In this document: positions 41,341 through 52,839 of the stretch, piece by piece | Layout of the letters: every line of letters begins with the position of its first letter | How positions within the stretch are numbered: position 1 is the first letter of the stretch | DNA from: Plazaster borealis | Lineage: Eukaryota; Echinodermata; Asteroidea; Forcipulatida; Labidiasteridae | Assembly (NCBI GenBank): GCA_021014325.1 | Contig: CM037463.1 | Span: 22,576,026-22,640,025 of the forward strand | DNA: 64,000 bases | Direction of reading: 5' to 3' | Notes under the pieces: model-generated | The model's input: the letters and a program-made list of their open reading frames with translations, nothing else | The model's database searches: none | What the model was told of the DNA's origin: nothing | Program-made: the position numbers and the translations under genes

Positions 41341-41533
41341 GGGCCCAATTAATTAAGAGCTGCTTAAGCACAACAAGTAACTAAGAACATCAAAATGATG
41401 CTTACCAGATTAAAGTTACCGGCCAAAGTACCATATCACAATTAAAATTGTGACTGGTATCCCGCTCATTTCTGCTTAGCAGAAATTTTTTAAGCAATAT
41501 GTTCTGCTAAGCAGCTCTGTGAAATTGGGCCCG
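41341..41533. mobile_element. Foldback element, family F2 (gggcccaatt ends)
   Basis: Ends GGGCCCAATT and aattgggccc. The interior is partly self-complementary (gctgcttaagca; tctgcttagcagaaat; ctgctaagcagct) with the family phrase gttaccggccaaagtaccat. Copies at 43113 and 50706, remnants at 5350 and 54300. Confidence 0.75.
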
Positions 41534-42625
41534 GGAAGCGAGCCGTGATATTAATTTTCAAAGAGTAGAGTATTGGGGGTTCATTGTTTGCATTCTACGG
41601 TGGCCTTGGAGGGACATCAAACATTTTGTGCTTCTTCTCAAAATCACAACTTGTCTCACAAATATTTAACACAACTTATCATTCCAATATTAAATTTGTT
41701 TTTACCCGTACACCGATGTGTGTTAGCACTGTATACTCAGTACTTTCCCGAGTCCTGTGAACAAAAATCACAGGCATATTACTCGGGTGAGATTCGAACC
41801 CACGACCTTTGCCATTCTAGAGCAGATGTCATAAAAAACGAGACCACCGAGATTGCCGAGTAAAACCAAATAATATTATTCACCCCCGATGCAAATTTAA
41901 CATCTAGTAATCATTACGTTGAAAGGAACGGTCTTTCCCCCCTGTATTATGAGTCCTGAAATTTGTAAATAATTACTTTTATTTTTTGATTAATATTATT
42001 ATTAGTCTATTAATCAAAATAAATGTTGTTTAACCGCGTGTCTGTCCAGCATGTTTATGGACTAGTTTCACTCTCGAATCTGAAGAGCGCCATCAAGTGA
42101 GACTCCCATAGAGTCGATTGATAGTGGGTGCAATTTAATAATACATATTTCTGTTCAGTTTATGGGTAATCATGAGATGATGTAAGTATTAGGCCAATGA
42201 CCTTTCTCTAGCCATATTATGTCAATAAGTTCAAGTTGAAATAAATATTTTTGTAGACCACCCTGAAGAAATTATTACAAAAACACAATTATTTTGTGTT
42301 TTGTTTGATTGTTTAGTTTGGGTTTGTCGGGGTGTTTGTTTGTTGCTTTGTTTGTTGTTTTGTTTTGGTTTTTTTAGAATGGGATCACCTAGTTTGATGA
42401 AATGTTCATATATTTGTTCGGTGCATGGGGGCAACCATTTGCTGTACTCGAGGATTGTAATGAATGTGCACTTCCCAAAACCAATTATGTATTATACTTC
42501 AAAGTGCGTTTGCGTAGGTTGAGCTGGAATAAACAGGACCTGTACAACTTTAGACCGCCCTCTTTTGTTGAGACAAGCACAGTCATATTCAGCATTGTGC
42601 GACTGTCACATGAGCAGTAGCTTTG
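41534..42625. other. Intergenic, no supported gene
   Basis: A tRNA-like B-box complement (gggtgagattcgaacccacg) occurs near 41785. This suggests a minus-strand SINE relic, but no A box or body matches the other families. Confidence 0.4.
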
Positions 42626-42990
42626 CCTAGACTGGTCCCCTTTCTTTATCCACAAGGATAAAGACAGGCACTGGTCTTACAGGCCAAATGATTTCATTGG
42701 ATACAATTATTTCATTGGATAAACGTGAAGTGACGTAAGCTTTCCATAGCTGTGTTGATTAGTCCGAGGTGATGTAGTTTTTCAGCTTGCACTTTCGGTC
42801 GTCTGCATGCAGCGTGTGCATAATGTTTGTACATGCATGTTATGTTGTTTTATTCACTTTCGAATCTCCATGTGAAATGGATGCGAGGTCAACGGTACAT
42901 CTGGCAGGATCCGGCCAGGCGCTCAAGGCAGGTATCTGGCGTTATTCTTCGAGCCTCGAAGTGTGACGTCAGATGTTCAGGCTATAGCTG
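42626..42990 (+). repeat. Second copy of the hairpin composite repeat
   Basis: ctttatccacaaggataaag, aatgatttcattgga, tatctggcgttattcttcga and gtgtgacgtcagatgttcag (CRE 42964) match 39426-39640 in the same order, with extra DNA inserted in this copy. Confidence 0.7.
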
Positions 42991-43112
42991 GCCGTGTCCA
43001 TAAATAAATGGCTTCGGCACTGGCTATGACGTCCTATTCTTCAACGTTGTCGTTGCAGCCAGTAGCCAAAGACGCTCGTGTTCTTTCTTCCTTCATTGTC
43101 TAATTCTCCTCC

Positions 43113-43293
43113 AAGGCCCAATTTCTTAAGAGCTTCTTAAGCACAAAAAAGAAGCTTAACAAAACACAATTTTGCTTACCATAATAAGGTTACCAGCCAA
43201 AATACCATTCCACATGTACCGTCTGTGACTGGCTTCCTGCTCAGCAATTAAGGGCAATTTTCTGCTTAAGCAGCGTTAGGAAATTAGACCCAG
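43113..43293. mobile_element. Foldback element, family F2
   Basis: aaggcccaatttcttaagag, ggttaccagccaaaatacca, tctgcttaagcagcg, and a degraded right end aaattagaccca. Confidence 0.65.
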
Positions 43294-43578
43294 ATGATGT
43301 CGGAGATGGCCTTTGTTCTTTAAGGTCTTCTTCATATTCTTCAGATGATGATATAAAAAACTTCGAGTATAAATGGATATCCATTAAGATCTTGAACCTA
43401 CTTTCACAAAGCGGAAAACACTTATCGTTTTAAATGCATAATTCACCCCCCACTCAGATGTTAAATGTAGCCGAGGAAAACACAAAAGACAAGCGCTAAT
43501 CCTAGCTCACGGTATGGAACCAACGTTAAGTAGGGAATAGGCGATTCACCTGCCGTATTATATTATCCCGTGATTGAT

Positions 43579-43821
43579 CTAGCTATAGCTGACCGAGGAG
43601 GGTGGGATTGCGCCGGGGGACATCAGCTTCTTGAGTTCCCCTCCGTCGATGCTGACCAAGTTTGTCTCACACAGAGAGTATCTCATCCATCGCGGTCGAG
43701 ATTGTAAGAATTGACACAAAAAAATGCATGACGGACAAAAGTATATACGGGATCCGTTGTCATCGAAAACAGAATTAATTAGTTTCGATCTCAGAGCTTT
43801 TTCCTGAAGCTGAGAGTTCAT
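43579..43821 (-). CDS. Possible small gene or terminal exon, minus strand
   Basis: An 80-codon minus frame from ATG at 43819-43821 to a stop at 43579. The C-terminal half uses C/G-ending codons and reads like protein (MRYSLCETNLVSIDGGELKK then LMSPGAIPPSSVSYS). The first half is also open and polar. An acceptor-like ggttatag lies just before the ATG. No polyadenylation signal of the canonical form was found close downstream. Family unknown. It could be the last exon of a minus-strand gene. Confidence 0.33.
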   Translation of the reverse strand: MNSQLQEKALRSKLINSVFDDNGSRIYFCPSCIFLCQFLQSRPRWMRYSLCETNLVSIDGGELKKLMSPGAIPPSSVSYS

Positions 43822-44079
43822 ACTATAACCAAATCTCGAGAGGAAAAAATGCGTCCGTCTGAAATGTTGTTAAAAGCAACAAAATATAGCATTTGAAAAC
43901 ACCCCACTTTTTTATATTTCGATTGCAGTTTTCGAGGGTGGTGACACGAATGAACTGGCACAACCACCTGACAAGGCAACAAATTTCCTCGTTGGTTTAA
44001 CTAAAAACTGTCAATTTTAACACCCCGGTTTTTGCATTGTGTGTAGTTTTTATCCGAAAACCTACTTGTTATAAAAATG

Positions 44080-44480
44080 GTAGGGCCTATTATGGTAATA
44101 AGCATCATGAACAATTTGTTCGTTTGAAGCGCTCCCTTTGATTAGAAATCAATAAAAGGATGACGAAAATTGTAAAGCTCCAAAGATCGCCAGCAGGAGA
44201 CTTTGGGGGATTTCCGTGGTGTCGGTTGAAATGCTGCCCTCAATCCTGCTATAGAGATGCGGTTGGTATCCGCTGTCACCTCACTAAACGTGGATAGATT
44301 CGACGTTCTGGATAAAAGTGTGACACTTTTTTGTTTGTTTTGTTTTTCCCATCAACTGAAAAGTTCACAGGTGACTTTTATTGTATCTTTCTTAAAATCA
44401 GCATAACGTTGACAACAATCAATTGATGACCCTTAATTAAAAAACTCTATAATGTACTCTTCCTTAAGCAGTCCCTTTAA
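44080..44480 (+). mobile_element. TTAA-class MITE, class D
   Basis: ggtagggcctattatggtaa at the left; gattagaaatcaataaaagg, gcggttggtatccgctgtca and ctaaacgtggatagattcga inside; ends gcagtccctTTAA at 44477-44480. Confidence 0.65.
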
Positions 44481-44602
44481 AGTGCATTTCGTTCATAGAC
44501 TTTCACATGTCCTTCCCCTTTAAAGACAGGGGACTAGTTGATGATAAACAAACCTTGGCAGTGATGCGTTTCTCTATTAACTAATTGATTTTTTGCGTTT
44601 CT

Positions 44603-44842
44603 TTCCCGAGCAATGAGGAGTACTGGACTCAAGCTCTGGTGTTTCTGATCAGCAGAGGGTGCGAGTCCCGGTGGTGGCACTTGTGTCCGTGAGCAAGTTA
44701 CTTGTTTTGTCCTTCGGATGGGACATTAAGTCGTATCATGTGTGCTAGGATTGGTAGTGTGGGTAAAAGAACCCAGAACACTTATCGTGGCAGAGTAGGT
44801 GTTTACCCCGGTGTTTCTGATTCATAGCAAGCACCCTTGTGT
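44603..44842 (+). mobile_element. SINE family 1, degenerate copy
   Basis: ttcccgagcaatgaggagta, ggactcaagctctggtgttt, gtgcgagtcccgg (B box region), gtccttcggatgggacatta and aagaacccagaacacttatc follow the order in the 27311 copy. The 3' tail is lost. Confidence 0.75.
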
Positions 44843-47457
44843 ACAGGTTTCCTGAGGCTTGCGAGCTACAGTGATTAAGTTCACATAATGAGGCAATGTT
44901 GGTTTCATTATCAGAAATATACAATATCAATAATAATAATTTGATCTATAGACGACAATATCAAACCAATAATGTACTGTTCAATTATGTATATTCCTGT
45001 TGAAAACTGTAGAGGGTCGGAACGATAAAATTGTGCACTATACGAATGTCCTAAATAACTCTCTCCTTGGAAATGGGGTTACCATGAAATGAGTTTTTCT
45101 GTTACGCTCCTCACAACAGTATGCATCAAATGATTGCGATTTAATAAAAAGGGCCTAGAGAGATCTCAATTAATATTCTCTCTCAAAACCGACGATGTGA
45201 CATTGCCTTTATGACAATTCATATTGAAAAATGGAGGAAAGGACGCCAAGACCATTCATATCTTCATCCCTTTATAGTACAAAACTGAGAGATCTTCAGA
45301 AGAAGACAATGGTGTACGCCAATGTCGGATGGGCGCAGTGCCACCCCCCCCCCTCTTATTTCCGCCGATTGATAAACAACATTAATTGAATTGCAAATAA
45401 ATAAAATTTCTAATGTAAAAATTTTAAAATATTAACTTAATAAAAAACATATAACGTTTAAACCAGTTTGCCGGTACCCTCAAGCGGGCCCCGGACCCCA
45501 CGCCGTGATCGACTTATCTGAAAAAAACATCACTGACAATCTTCGCTAATTGGAAATGAGCACTCAAAGTTTGCGCCCCCCCCCCCCCCACTTTCGGACA
45601 ATTGTTGCTCTTGTATCCGAAAGTCATTCTTCTTACATTTTTCTATAGTTTTATTTTGTTTTCCACGCTGTTGGGAGCCCCAAGAGAGTTCTCTATAAAA
45701 GGAGGTTATCGTTTTACGGAAACAGGCCAGATCAATGCCAAACTGAAATGAGGTAATTTTTCCTCCGTCTTTAGCGATCGTCAGACGCTATTCGTTCTGT
45801 TCCTCAGAATATTCGCTCCAATAAGCTAGCTCAAGTTTCATTTTGGTCATACGATTACATCGACACCCGGCACACTGAATCTCCCGTAAAGGTACACCTG
45901 GACTGCGTGGAAACCCATAAATAATAGAATAATTCGGGACCATGTCCTTTTCAATGTTGATAGCGGGGTATCAAGCTTAATTATATGAGGACACAAAAAA
46001 CAGACCCCCCTGTTTCTTATTATCAGTGAAATGTCAGCGAAACTCTGGAGAAATCAGGTGCGGAGGCTCTGGCGATATTGCACTGGACCAGTACAAAAGG
46101 CTGTTTGGATTCAAAAACACACACACAAATTCCTCGGCAATTGGCTATTTTTGGCATTTCAAATCCCGGCACCATACAGCCAATGTCCTTTTCGAAAGTA
46201 AACCGCAGTTAATGGAAATATCGTCCGTCGATGAATAATCAGAACGCGTATGAAGTCAGTCAAACTATATTGGAACTAAAGCATAGCATTGTAACGACAC
46301 ATCGAATCTAGGTATACGACCTTTTGGATACAGTGTCAGTTTCATTTCAATACAATTATTATCAGCTTTCTTTAATTATATTTTATACATTAGATACAAA
46401 CACAATAATAATATGGTATGTGTTTTGTTGCCATCATAATAGCCTAATATTCAGTGAATGGAAATTTTCTTCATAAGCAATGAGCAAATGTCACAGAATA
46501 CTCATTTTTAAAAAGAGACAGAGAGAATCCAAGACTGGTCATAAAATATGAATTATTATATTGAAACTGGTAGATGCTTTGGGGACGCAATAACGGCAAT
46601 CACGCTCGACTGAGAAATTTTCCAGACAGCATTTTCTGAAATCAGCGGTACGATGTCATCAAACAGCATATAGAAAGAAAGAAATTGTATGTCCAAAAAT
46701 GTTGACAGCGTCACTATATAAATAGTTAATGCTTTATTTTTCTGCCAAAGACGTCGCGATCTAAACAAGACCTCGAACGCGAGGTGATGAGGTTCAATAA
46801 TTCACACCAGGCAGATTTAAGATGTGGTGAAAAAGGGTGTAATTTGTAGCCCATTTCCCGCCTTTTTGAGAGGTTGGGCGGGGCTTAGTTTAAGAAACAT
46901 GGGTTTGTAACTCTACATTAATTTGGGGGTAATATGGGTGTATGGGGGTTGAGGTATTGATACAAACATAAATACCACTTCCAAATACTGGATAAAAAAT
47001 AAGTTTTGCTTTCTCTGTCCATTTGTTTTCTTCTTCTTGTTGTGCCAAAATTGTTCCCACTGTGTTACCCGAATTTGGGAGGGCAGTTGCCAACCCCCTC
47101 CCCGCCCCCTGGGGTCGTACACCTATATGGGAATCAGGTTTGTGGTAAAACCATGTAAGAATCTCTTTTGAAGGAGCGAAGGTTCTGAAATGAGTTGGTG
47201 GGTTAGCTATACTGTATTGGGATGTGTCCATGGTTCGCGGATTCAGTTATGAACAGTATTCCAAACAGCATAAAGATAATACGACAACCATTTAGTTTTA
47301 AAATAGACTATTTCATTAAACCACCGTTGAGATATTCTCACTGAAAGGTTGATCGCGTTTTTCAGAGAGAAAACAAAAAAAACAGCGAATAATGGTTTCA
47401 TGGTGGGTTTGTTTATGTCTTTGTACAATATTGTTTATAATAATGACATGTGTGACC
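44843..47457. other. Intergenic, no supported gene
   Basis: Poly-C tracts at about 45345 and 45578. A minus frame at 46556-46768 and overlapping minus frames at 46890-47231 show no recognisable motif. Confidence 0.45.
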
Positions 47458-47809
47458 TTAAAGGCCCTGTACACTATTGGTAAGATCGAAAAACACAAAT
47501 GTTCACAGATTCACACATAACTTACATGATTTAAAGTAAGTAATGGTAGAAAGGGTTCCTTAAAAGATTTCTGCCTAAAATGCTATCGTTTCTGAGAAAT
47601 GATTAAAACAATAGTTTTTATCACGCGCGATAAAAACTCGATGTTTGAAAAAAACAGAAAACACATAAGGTCTCTTTTCACTATTTTCTCATGACCTCGA
47701 TGACCAATTGAGCTCGAACTTTCACAGGTTTGTTTGTTCATGCATGTTGAATCACACAAAATGTGGACACTGATTTTGAGCTGTTACCAAAAGTGTACAA
47801 TACCTTTAA
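47458..47809 (+). mobile_element. TTAA-flanked MITE, class C, full length
   Basis: TTAA at 47458-47461 and 47806-47809. Left end AAGGCCCTGTACACTATTGG, right end accaaaagtgtacaatacct. The interior hairpin ttatcacgcgcgataa matches the copy at 24806. Confidence 0.82.
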
Positions 47810-48260
47810 CAGACTGCAACACTCAGAGAGAAATCGCAGAAAATTTTCCGCTAGACGAAGCTTGTTAAATTTAACCACTTTTTTCAGGGCGGTCGGTTCC
47901 AATCAAGTGGGCACTTTCCAAATTATAATTTGCCATGTTTATAATTGACAGAGCTCTACCGTGCATTAAACAGAACAAAATTAATAATATAGGCTATTCA
48001 TGTTTTTATGTTTTTATACGTGTGGTGATAAAGATGGACTCGATGTTACTACAAGTTTATCTTTGTTCTTGTCTGTTCCGAGCAGTGTCGTTTGATGTTT
48101 GTTACACACGACATAATACTCATGGCCGTGACATATTGGATTACACACGAAATGCATCGAAAATTTGACTCATTTTAAAAAGTATTTTGCAGTATTGGTT
48201 GAGCTGACGAAATAGTCGCAGATAGTGTTAATGTTTTGTGCGATCAACCATACACATGAA

Positions 48261-48556
48261 TTAAAGGCATCGTACACGTTTGGTAATGACTCGGATAATT
48301 AATGGCAATACAAACTAAATTGGTAAGAAGTACAGCATTTTTGGATAGTATAATGCATTTTGAGAAATTTTTCACTTCGAAGTTCTGCGGTTATATCACT
48401 TTTTATCCCCAAAACGCATAACGCTTCTCAGAGTGTGTTTTCCAATTGCAGAGTATTCTTCCTGCGTGGACATAACCGCTCCAGGTTTTCGGCAATATCT
48501 TCAAAACGCGACCAATGATGTTTTTTATCCTTACCGATCATAAACAATACCTTTAA
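48261..48556 (+). mobile_element. TTAA-flanked MITE, class B, shortened
   Basis: TTAA at 48261-48264 and 48553-48556. Starts AAGGCATCGTACACG. The right third is deleted or replaced, so the end reads aaacaatacctTTAA. Confidence 0.8.
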
Positions 48557-48879
48557 ATGCCACTAATTGAAAGCCGAATTGTTTCTGGTTGAAAACTAAA
48601 TCCAATCTTCGTACCAAGCTTTTTAAGATGAAGGTGATCTGTCATATTTCTACCCAAGTATGGACCAACCTTGACTCCAAAGAACATAAAATCAGGTCTC
48701 CGCTCTCTGCGGTGATGACAGCCCGCCAAACAAATCCCACCCCCACCCATCCTTCCACACCAAACACCCAGCCACCCCCCCCCCCAACACCCACCCATAA
48801 ATGAACAATGGGGACAAACGATCACCCCCTCAAAACTGAACAAAAATTTCCAAGTCTTCTAGTGAGGCAGACAGGGAAC

Positions 48880-49163
48880 ATATTTGTGTGATTTGTGCCT
48901 TTTAGTTTAAGCTAAATCGGTCTTCGGAGTCATGAGAAAACAGTGAAAAAAAAACTTATGTGTTTTAACTTTTTTCAAACATCGGAATTTATCCTGCAGG
49001 ATAAATACTATTATTTTACTCATTTCGTAAAAACTATGGCATTTCAAGCAAAACTATTTCAAGGGAAGTTTTCTACCATGAGCATCTTTATACTATGTGA
49101 GTTATGTGCAAATCTGTGAGCATTTATATTTTCATTCTTACCAATGTTGTACACACCCTTTAA
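48880..49163 (-). mobile_element. TTAA-class MITE, class C, inverted
   Basis: Minus-oriented class C phrases: gtcatgagaaaacagtgaaa, cttatgtgttttaactttt, gtgagttatgtgcaaatctg. Ends tgttgtacacaccctTTAA at 49160-49163. Confidence 0.7.
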
Positions 49164-50045
49164 GCAATTCTCACAATTTTCAAGCGTGCTTTTTTACTTA
49201 TATTTTTCAAAGGACATTATGTGTGAAATATCTTTCTCATCACCTCTCTTCCGTACTTTTCGGTTATAATAAGCCAAATAGATTTTACTCTTCTTCTTTG
49301 TTCTTCATTTTTGTATGGTAAGGCTGCCGCGCCCCAATCATTATGCACACGAGAGATGAAGGTCGAATTCAAAAGCACTTGAAATGCAATATGTAATATA
49401 TTATTAGATTATTTAAACGAAATGAAATAATAATTTTTATGTGACTGAGCTGAAATTGTTTCTTTTCATTCCACGATCTCCCCCCCCCCCCGATTCACCT
49501 TCACTTTATATACATCCAGGCTCAAGGTTGCCAATAAAACATAAAATAATACTAACAAAGAAAATTCTTGCTGAATAATCAAAATATTTATTGGCCACTA
49601 CAATAAAAACATAAAATGTAATATATTATGCACACAAAACCTTTATTAGAAAGAGCAAAAGATATAGACTTGTCGGCCAAAGGAAAAATACATAATGAGT
49701 TAGCGCTGTTCTTTGAAAAAAATAAATTTGCATGATGGAGGCGAGAGGTTCTACTTCTGTGTTGTTGTTGTTTTTTCCTTCACATTTCGATATTTTGGGG
49801 TTGTGCAAATGTGTACGTGGATAATGTATACACATTCAAACCGGGGGCCTATAACAAAAGAGGACAAAAGCCCTTTATCATGGTGCGGCCATCTTTGATT
49901 TTCTCCCATTCAAATCAATGTAACCAAACCGAGGCTGGAAGGAGAAACAGTCTGGTTCCTTTTTGTACCATGAATATTAGTATTCATTGCTGGTATTGGA
50001 TACAAGGAACATGACCAAGATGGTGTCAAAATGATAAAGGTCTAT
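49164..50045. other. Intergenic with a minor shared block
   Basis: 49888-49945 (ggccatctttgattttctcc and aatgtaaccaaaccgagg) resembles 39089-39135 and 57973-58020. No gene. Confidence 0.45.
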
Positions 50046-50054
50046 AGGGTTCCC

Positions 50055-50190
50055 GGTTGGGTAAAGGTCCCCAGTTGGAAAGTGTGTACAAAACCAATGG
50101 GAACTGTTGCCAAAAAGTACCCCCAAAAAAGAGGGACAATATAGGAGGTCCCCGAATGCAGGTGTTTGTACGTGTGTGGGTTGTTGTAGT
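50055..50190 (+). repeat. Interspersed repeat shared with 28.12 kb
   Basis: aaggtccccagttggaaagt, gtgtacaaaaccaatg, gagggacaatataggagg and gaatgcaggtgtttgta. Confidence 0.65.
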
Positions 50191-50705
50191 TTGTGCGGTT
50201 GGTTGGTTGTTGTGTTTTCGAAACCATACCTAGATTAAATTAAAATGGGAAGGCCGGGTGGGAATGCTAGCAAATATTTCTTTTGATATTGCCGTGTCGT
50301 ACATCTTTGACAGATTCCCTCGATTCAATTAACCTTAAAAGGCAACGATTCTCATTCTATGCATGAGGACCAGAATCGGTTTGTTTTTTTCCAAGCCAGC
50401 CTCGTTTCGGCTGCTAAAAGATGGATGCCACAAGTAACGTTTCAGCAGAAACTAAACGAGACAACGTTGGCCTTACGTGGCTGGTGGTCTGTTATAAACT
50501 GGTAACCCCGAGCATCAAATCCAAACACGTCTAAGAGGATAAACTGTGACGGGTTCTTAAAGAAACCATACATATTGTCACTTGTTAATTACTGTGGTGA
50601 AATGCACGTTTCGATTATTATTTAGTATAACAATAAACACGAACTCCAAACTTTAAATATTATTTGCCATCGAAAACAAACTGGCACTGTATAATATAGA
50701 TTATA

Positions 50706-50886
50706 GGGCCCAATGCCGTAAAACCTGTTGAGCAGAAAATGGTATTTGCTTTTAGTAACATTCTGAAGGGAACCAGTCAAAAGCATCGTAATTGCATGTT
50801 ATTATGGCTGGTAACCCATTTATGCTTATAGCAAGTTTGTTTAGCAAGGTTTTGTGCTTAACAGATTTATGACATTGGATCCGGCT
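50706..50886. mobile_element. Foldback element, family F2
   Basis: Starts gggcccaatgccgtaaaacc. The family phrases gaaccagtcaaaagcat and atggctggtaacccatttat are in inverse order to the 41341 copy. Confidence 0.65.
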
Positions 50887-51026
50887 TTCTTCAATATCTC
50901 TAATATCTTTGCTTACTTATTCAACAAAATTCAGTCTCCCCTTTCTATCAGCTAGGCCTGACCGATATTTGATAGTATTTGACACTCCAGGATAATCTGT
51001 GGATTTTGTTAGTCTTTATTATAATC

Positions 51027-51230
51027 TTAGTTTGATCCTTCGGTAAGGAGCACCCTGGGCAGTTGTTGGGAACGATAATCTTCACGGGGATCTAGCAGAG
51101 AGAAAAAGAAGGTGGGCGGTTCAGGTGCGAGGCAAAGTGACCCAAAGTGCCGGGTTTTTGATTCAATAATATTCCTCCACCTTTTCGAAATCGATTTCCG
51201 CAACACCCGCCGCGCCTTGGGAAAAGACAT
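51027..51230 (-). CDS. Possible small ORF or terminal exon, minus strand
   Basis: A 67-codon minus frame with a basic N-terminus (MSFPKARRVLRKSISKRWRN) and plausible composition (CLAPEPPTFFFSLLDPREDY). It ends at TAA (51027-51029), and AATAAA on the minus strand (51015-51020) follows within ten bases. A second minus frame overlaps it, which weakens the case. No family recognised. Confidence 0.25.
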   Translation of the reverse strand: MSFPKARRVLRKSISKRWRNIIESKTRHFGSLCLAPEPPTFFFSLLDPREDYRSQQLPRVLLTEGSN

Positions 51231-51397
51231 CTTGCCAGCTTGATGTTCAACGAGGACACGTTCTGTCGAATGGATTTATGTATCACCCGAAGTCTATTGT
51301 TTTGTAATAACAATTTATGGAGTTGACGAAACCTACTTCGTACAGCCCCCCCTTCCCGCCCCGCCCCAAGGGAGTTTTGACACTCGCTCTATTTTAA

Positions 51398-52396
51398 TAT
51401 AGGTTTTCTCGATCAAATTCGGCAAATGAGCAGCCAATTTAATTTTCGTGCGTTCGAATAAAAGCTATTTTGCCTCTCCAGTTTTTACTGCGTTTCAAAT
51501 TCAGAATTCGGGTTCGTTTTGAGGCATCCAAAATCCTTTAGCACTGTATTCAATTTAGCATATCGTCATTCTTTTTCGTGACGCACAATCATCATTCAAT
51601 TTAGCAAAGCTGGTTTGACTGGAGATTTTTACTGATTTATTTTTTTCAATTTCGTAAAGAGGCAATCAATTTCACTAAATGAGAATTCAAATAAGTCACA
51701 GATAAAGTAATGCGATTAAACAGATAAACTGTACTACTAGGCAACTTTTCGGTATCTTCACTTTAATTCAGGCAAACCTCATTTTTCTTTATTTACGGTT
51801 TCCAGTAGATTTTACATGGGGCCCATTAGTTGTTGTTGTTTGTTTTTTTGTGGGTTTTTTTTTGGGGGGGGTTTTCTTTGGGGGGGTCTTTATCGGTTAC
51901 ATGAACAAGACCTAATTGTGTGTATATTGTGTTTGAATGGGGCGTTTCTTTATGTTTTTCCTTATTTCTTATTGAGCTGCCATTTCAAGAAATATGCGTG
52001 TAAAACTGTAGCGAAAGCTCGTCTACGAAGTACATTGGCAAAGTGACTCAAGTGCCAATAAGTAAACCGTCTTTATGCCTTGAAAATTCGAAAGGAAACA
52101 ACAGTTTAACAGAGCGTTTTTGTAGATGGCACAAATTCCAGAAATGACTGCCCACAAATGAATTTGAATGACTATAAACACACGCCTCAAAAAGCTCATG
52201 CGAATTTGAATGCTGCCTTGTTGAATTGTTAAATTGAATGATTATTTTGTCAAATCGAATGACGGAACAGTACATTTGACTAGTCATAAAGCGAAATCGA
52301 ATGACCCTTTTCAGCAGCATTCTATTTCGCGCGAAATAGAATGGCGCATTGGTAAATTGGCTGCTCATTTGCCGAAATTGACCGAGAAAACCTATA
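51398..52396. mobile_element. 1-kb TIR element with TA target site
   Basis: Left TATAGGTTTTCTCGATCAAA and right ccgagaaaacctata are complementary. The match extends over about 45 bases (gcaaatgagcagccaattta against aaattggctgctcatttgcc). Flanking TA suggests a Tc1/mariner-type insertion. The interior lacks transposase and is rich in gaatgac-type words near the right side. Confidence 0.75.
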
Positions 52397-52464
52397 GTAT
52401 AATTGATAAAAGACAACCCTCCACAATAGTTGTAATTCCTGGTATACTTCTTGTGTCCATTTAA

Positions 52465-52839
52465 TTAAAGGCGGGGTGTACTTTTGGCAATTACTCCACA
52501 AGTTATTTACCATTAAAACTTACTTGGTAAAGAGCACTGGAGAGGGGTTGATATTATAAAACATTGTTAGAAACGTCCTCCTTTGAAGTATAACATTTTC
52601 ACCCAAAATTTGAATCTGAAAAAGGCTTCAGGCATAAAGCCTTTCTCAGGCATCTGAAGCACACAATTCTAAGCAAAAAGAGTGAGTTTTTTGTGTGGTT
52701 TTTCCCCCCTTTTTTTCTTCATTTTCGATGACCAATTGAGCCCAAATTTTCACAGGCTTGCTATTTTATGCATATGTTGGGATACACCAAGTGAGAACAC
52801 TGGTCTTTGACAATTACTCAAATTGTACCCTGCCTCTAA
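52465..52839 (-). mobile_element. TTAA-class MITE, class A, divergent
   Basis: TTAA at 52465-52468. Left end aaggcggggtgtacttttgg; right end cattttcgatgaccaattga, tatgttgggatacaccaagt and a decayed cctctaag in place of cctttaa. Confidence 0.75.
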
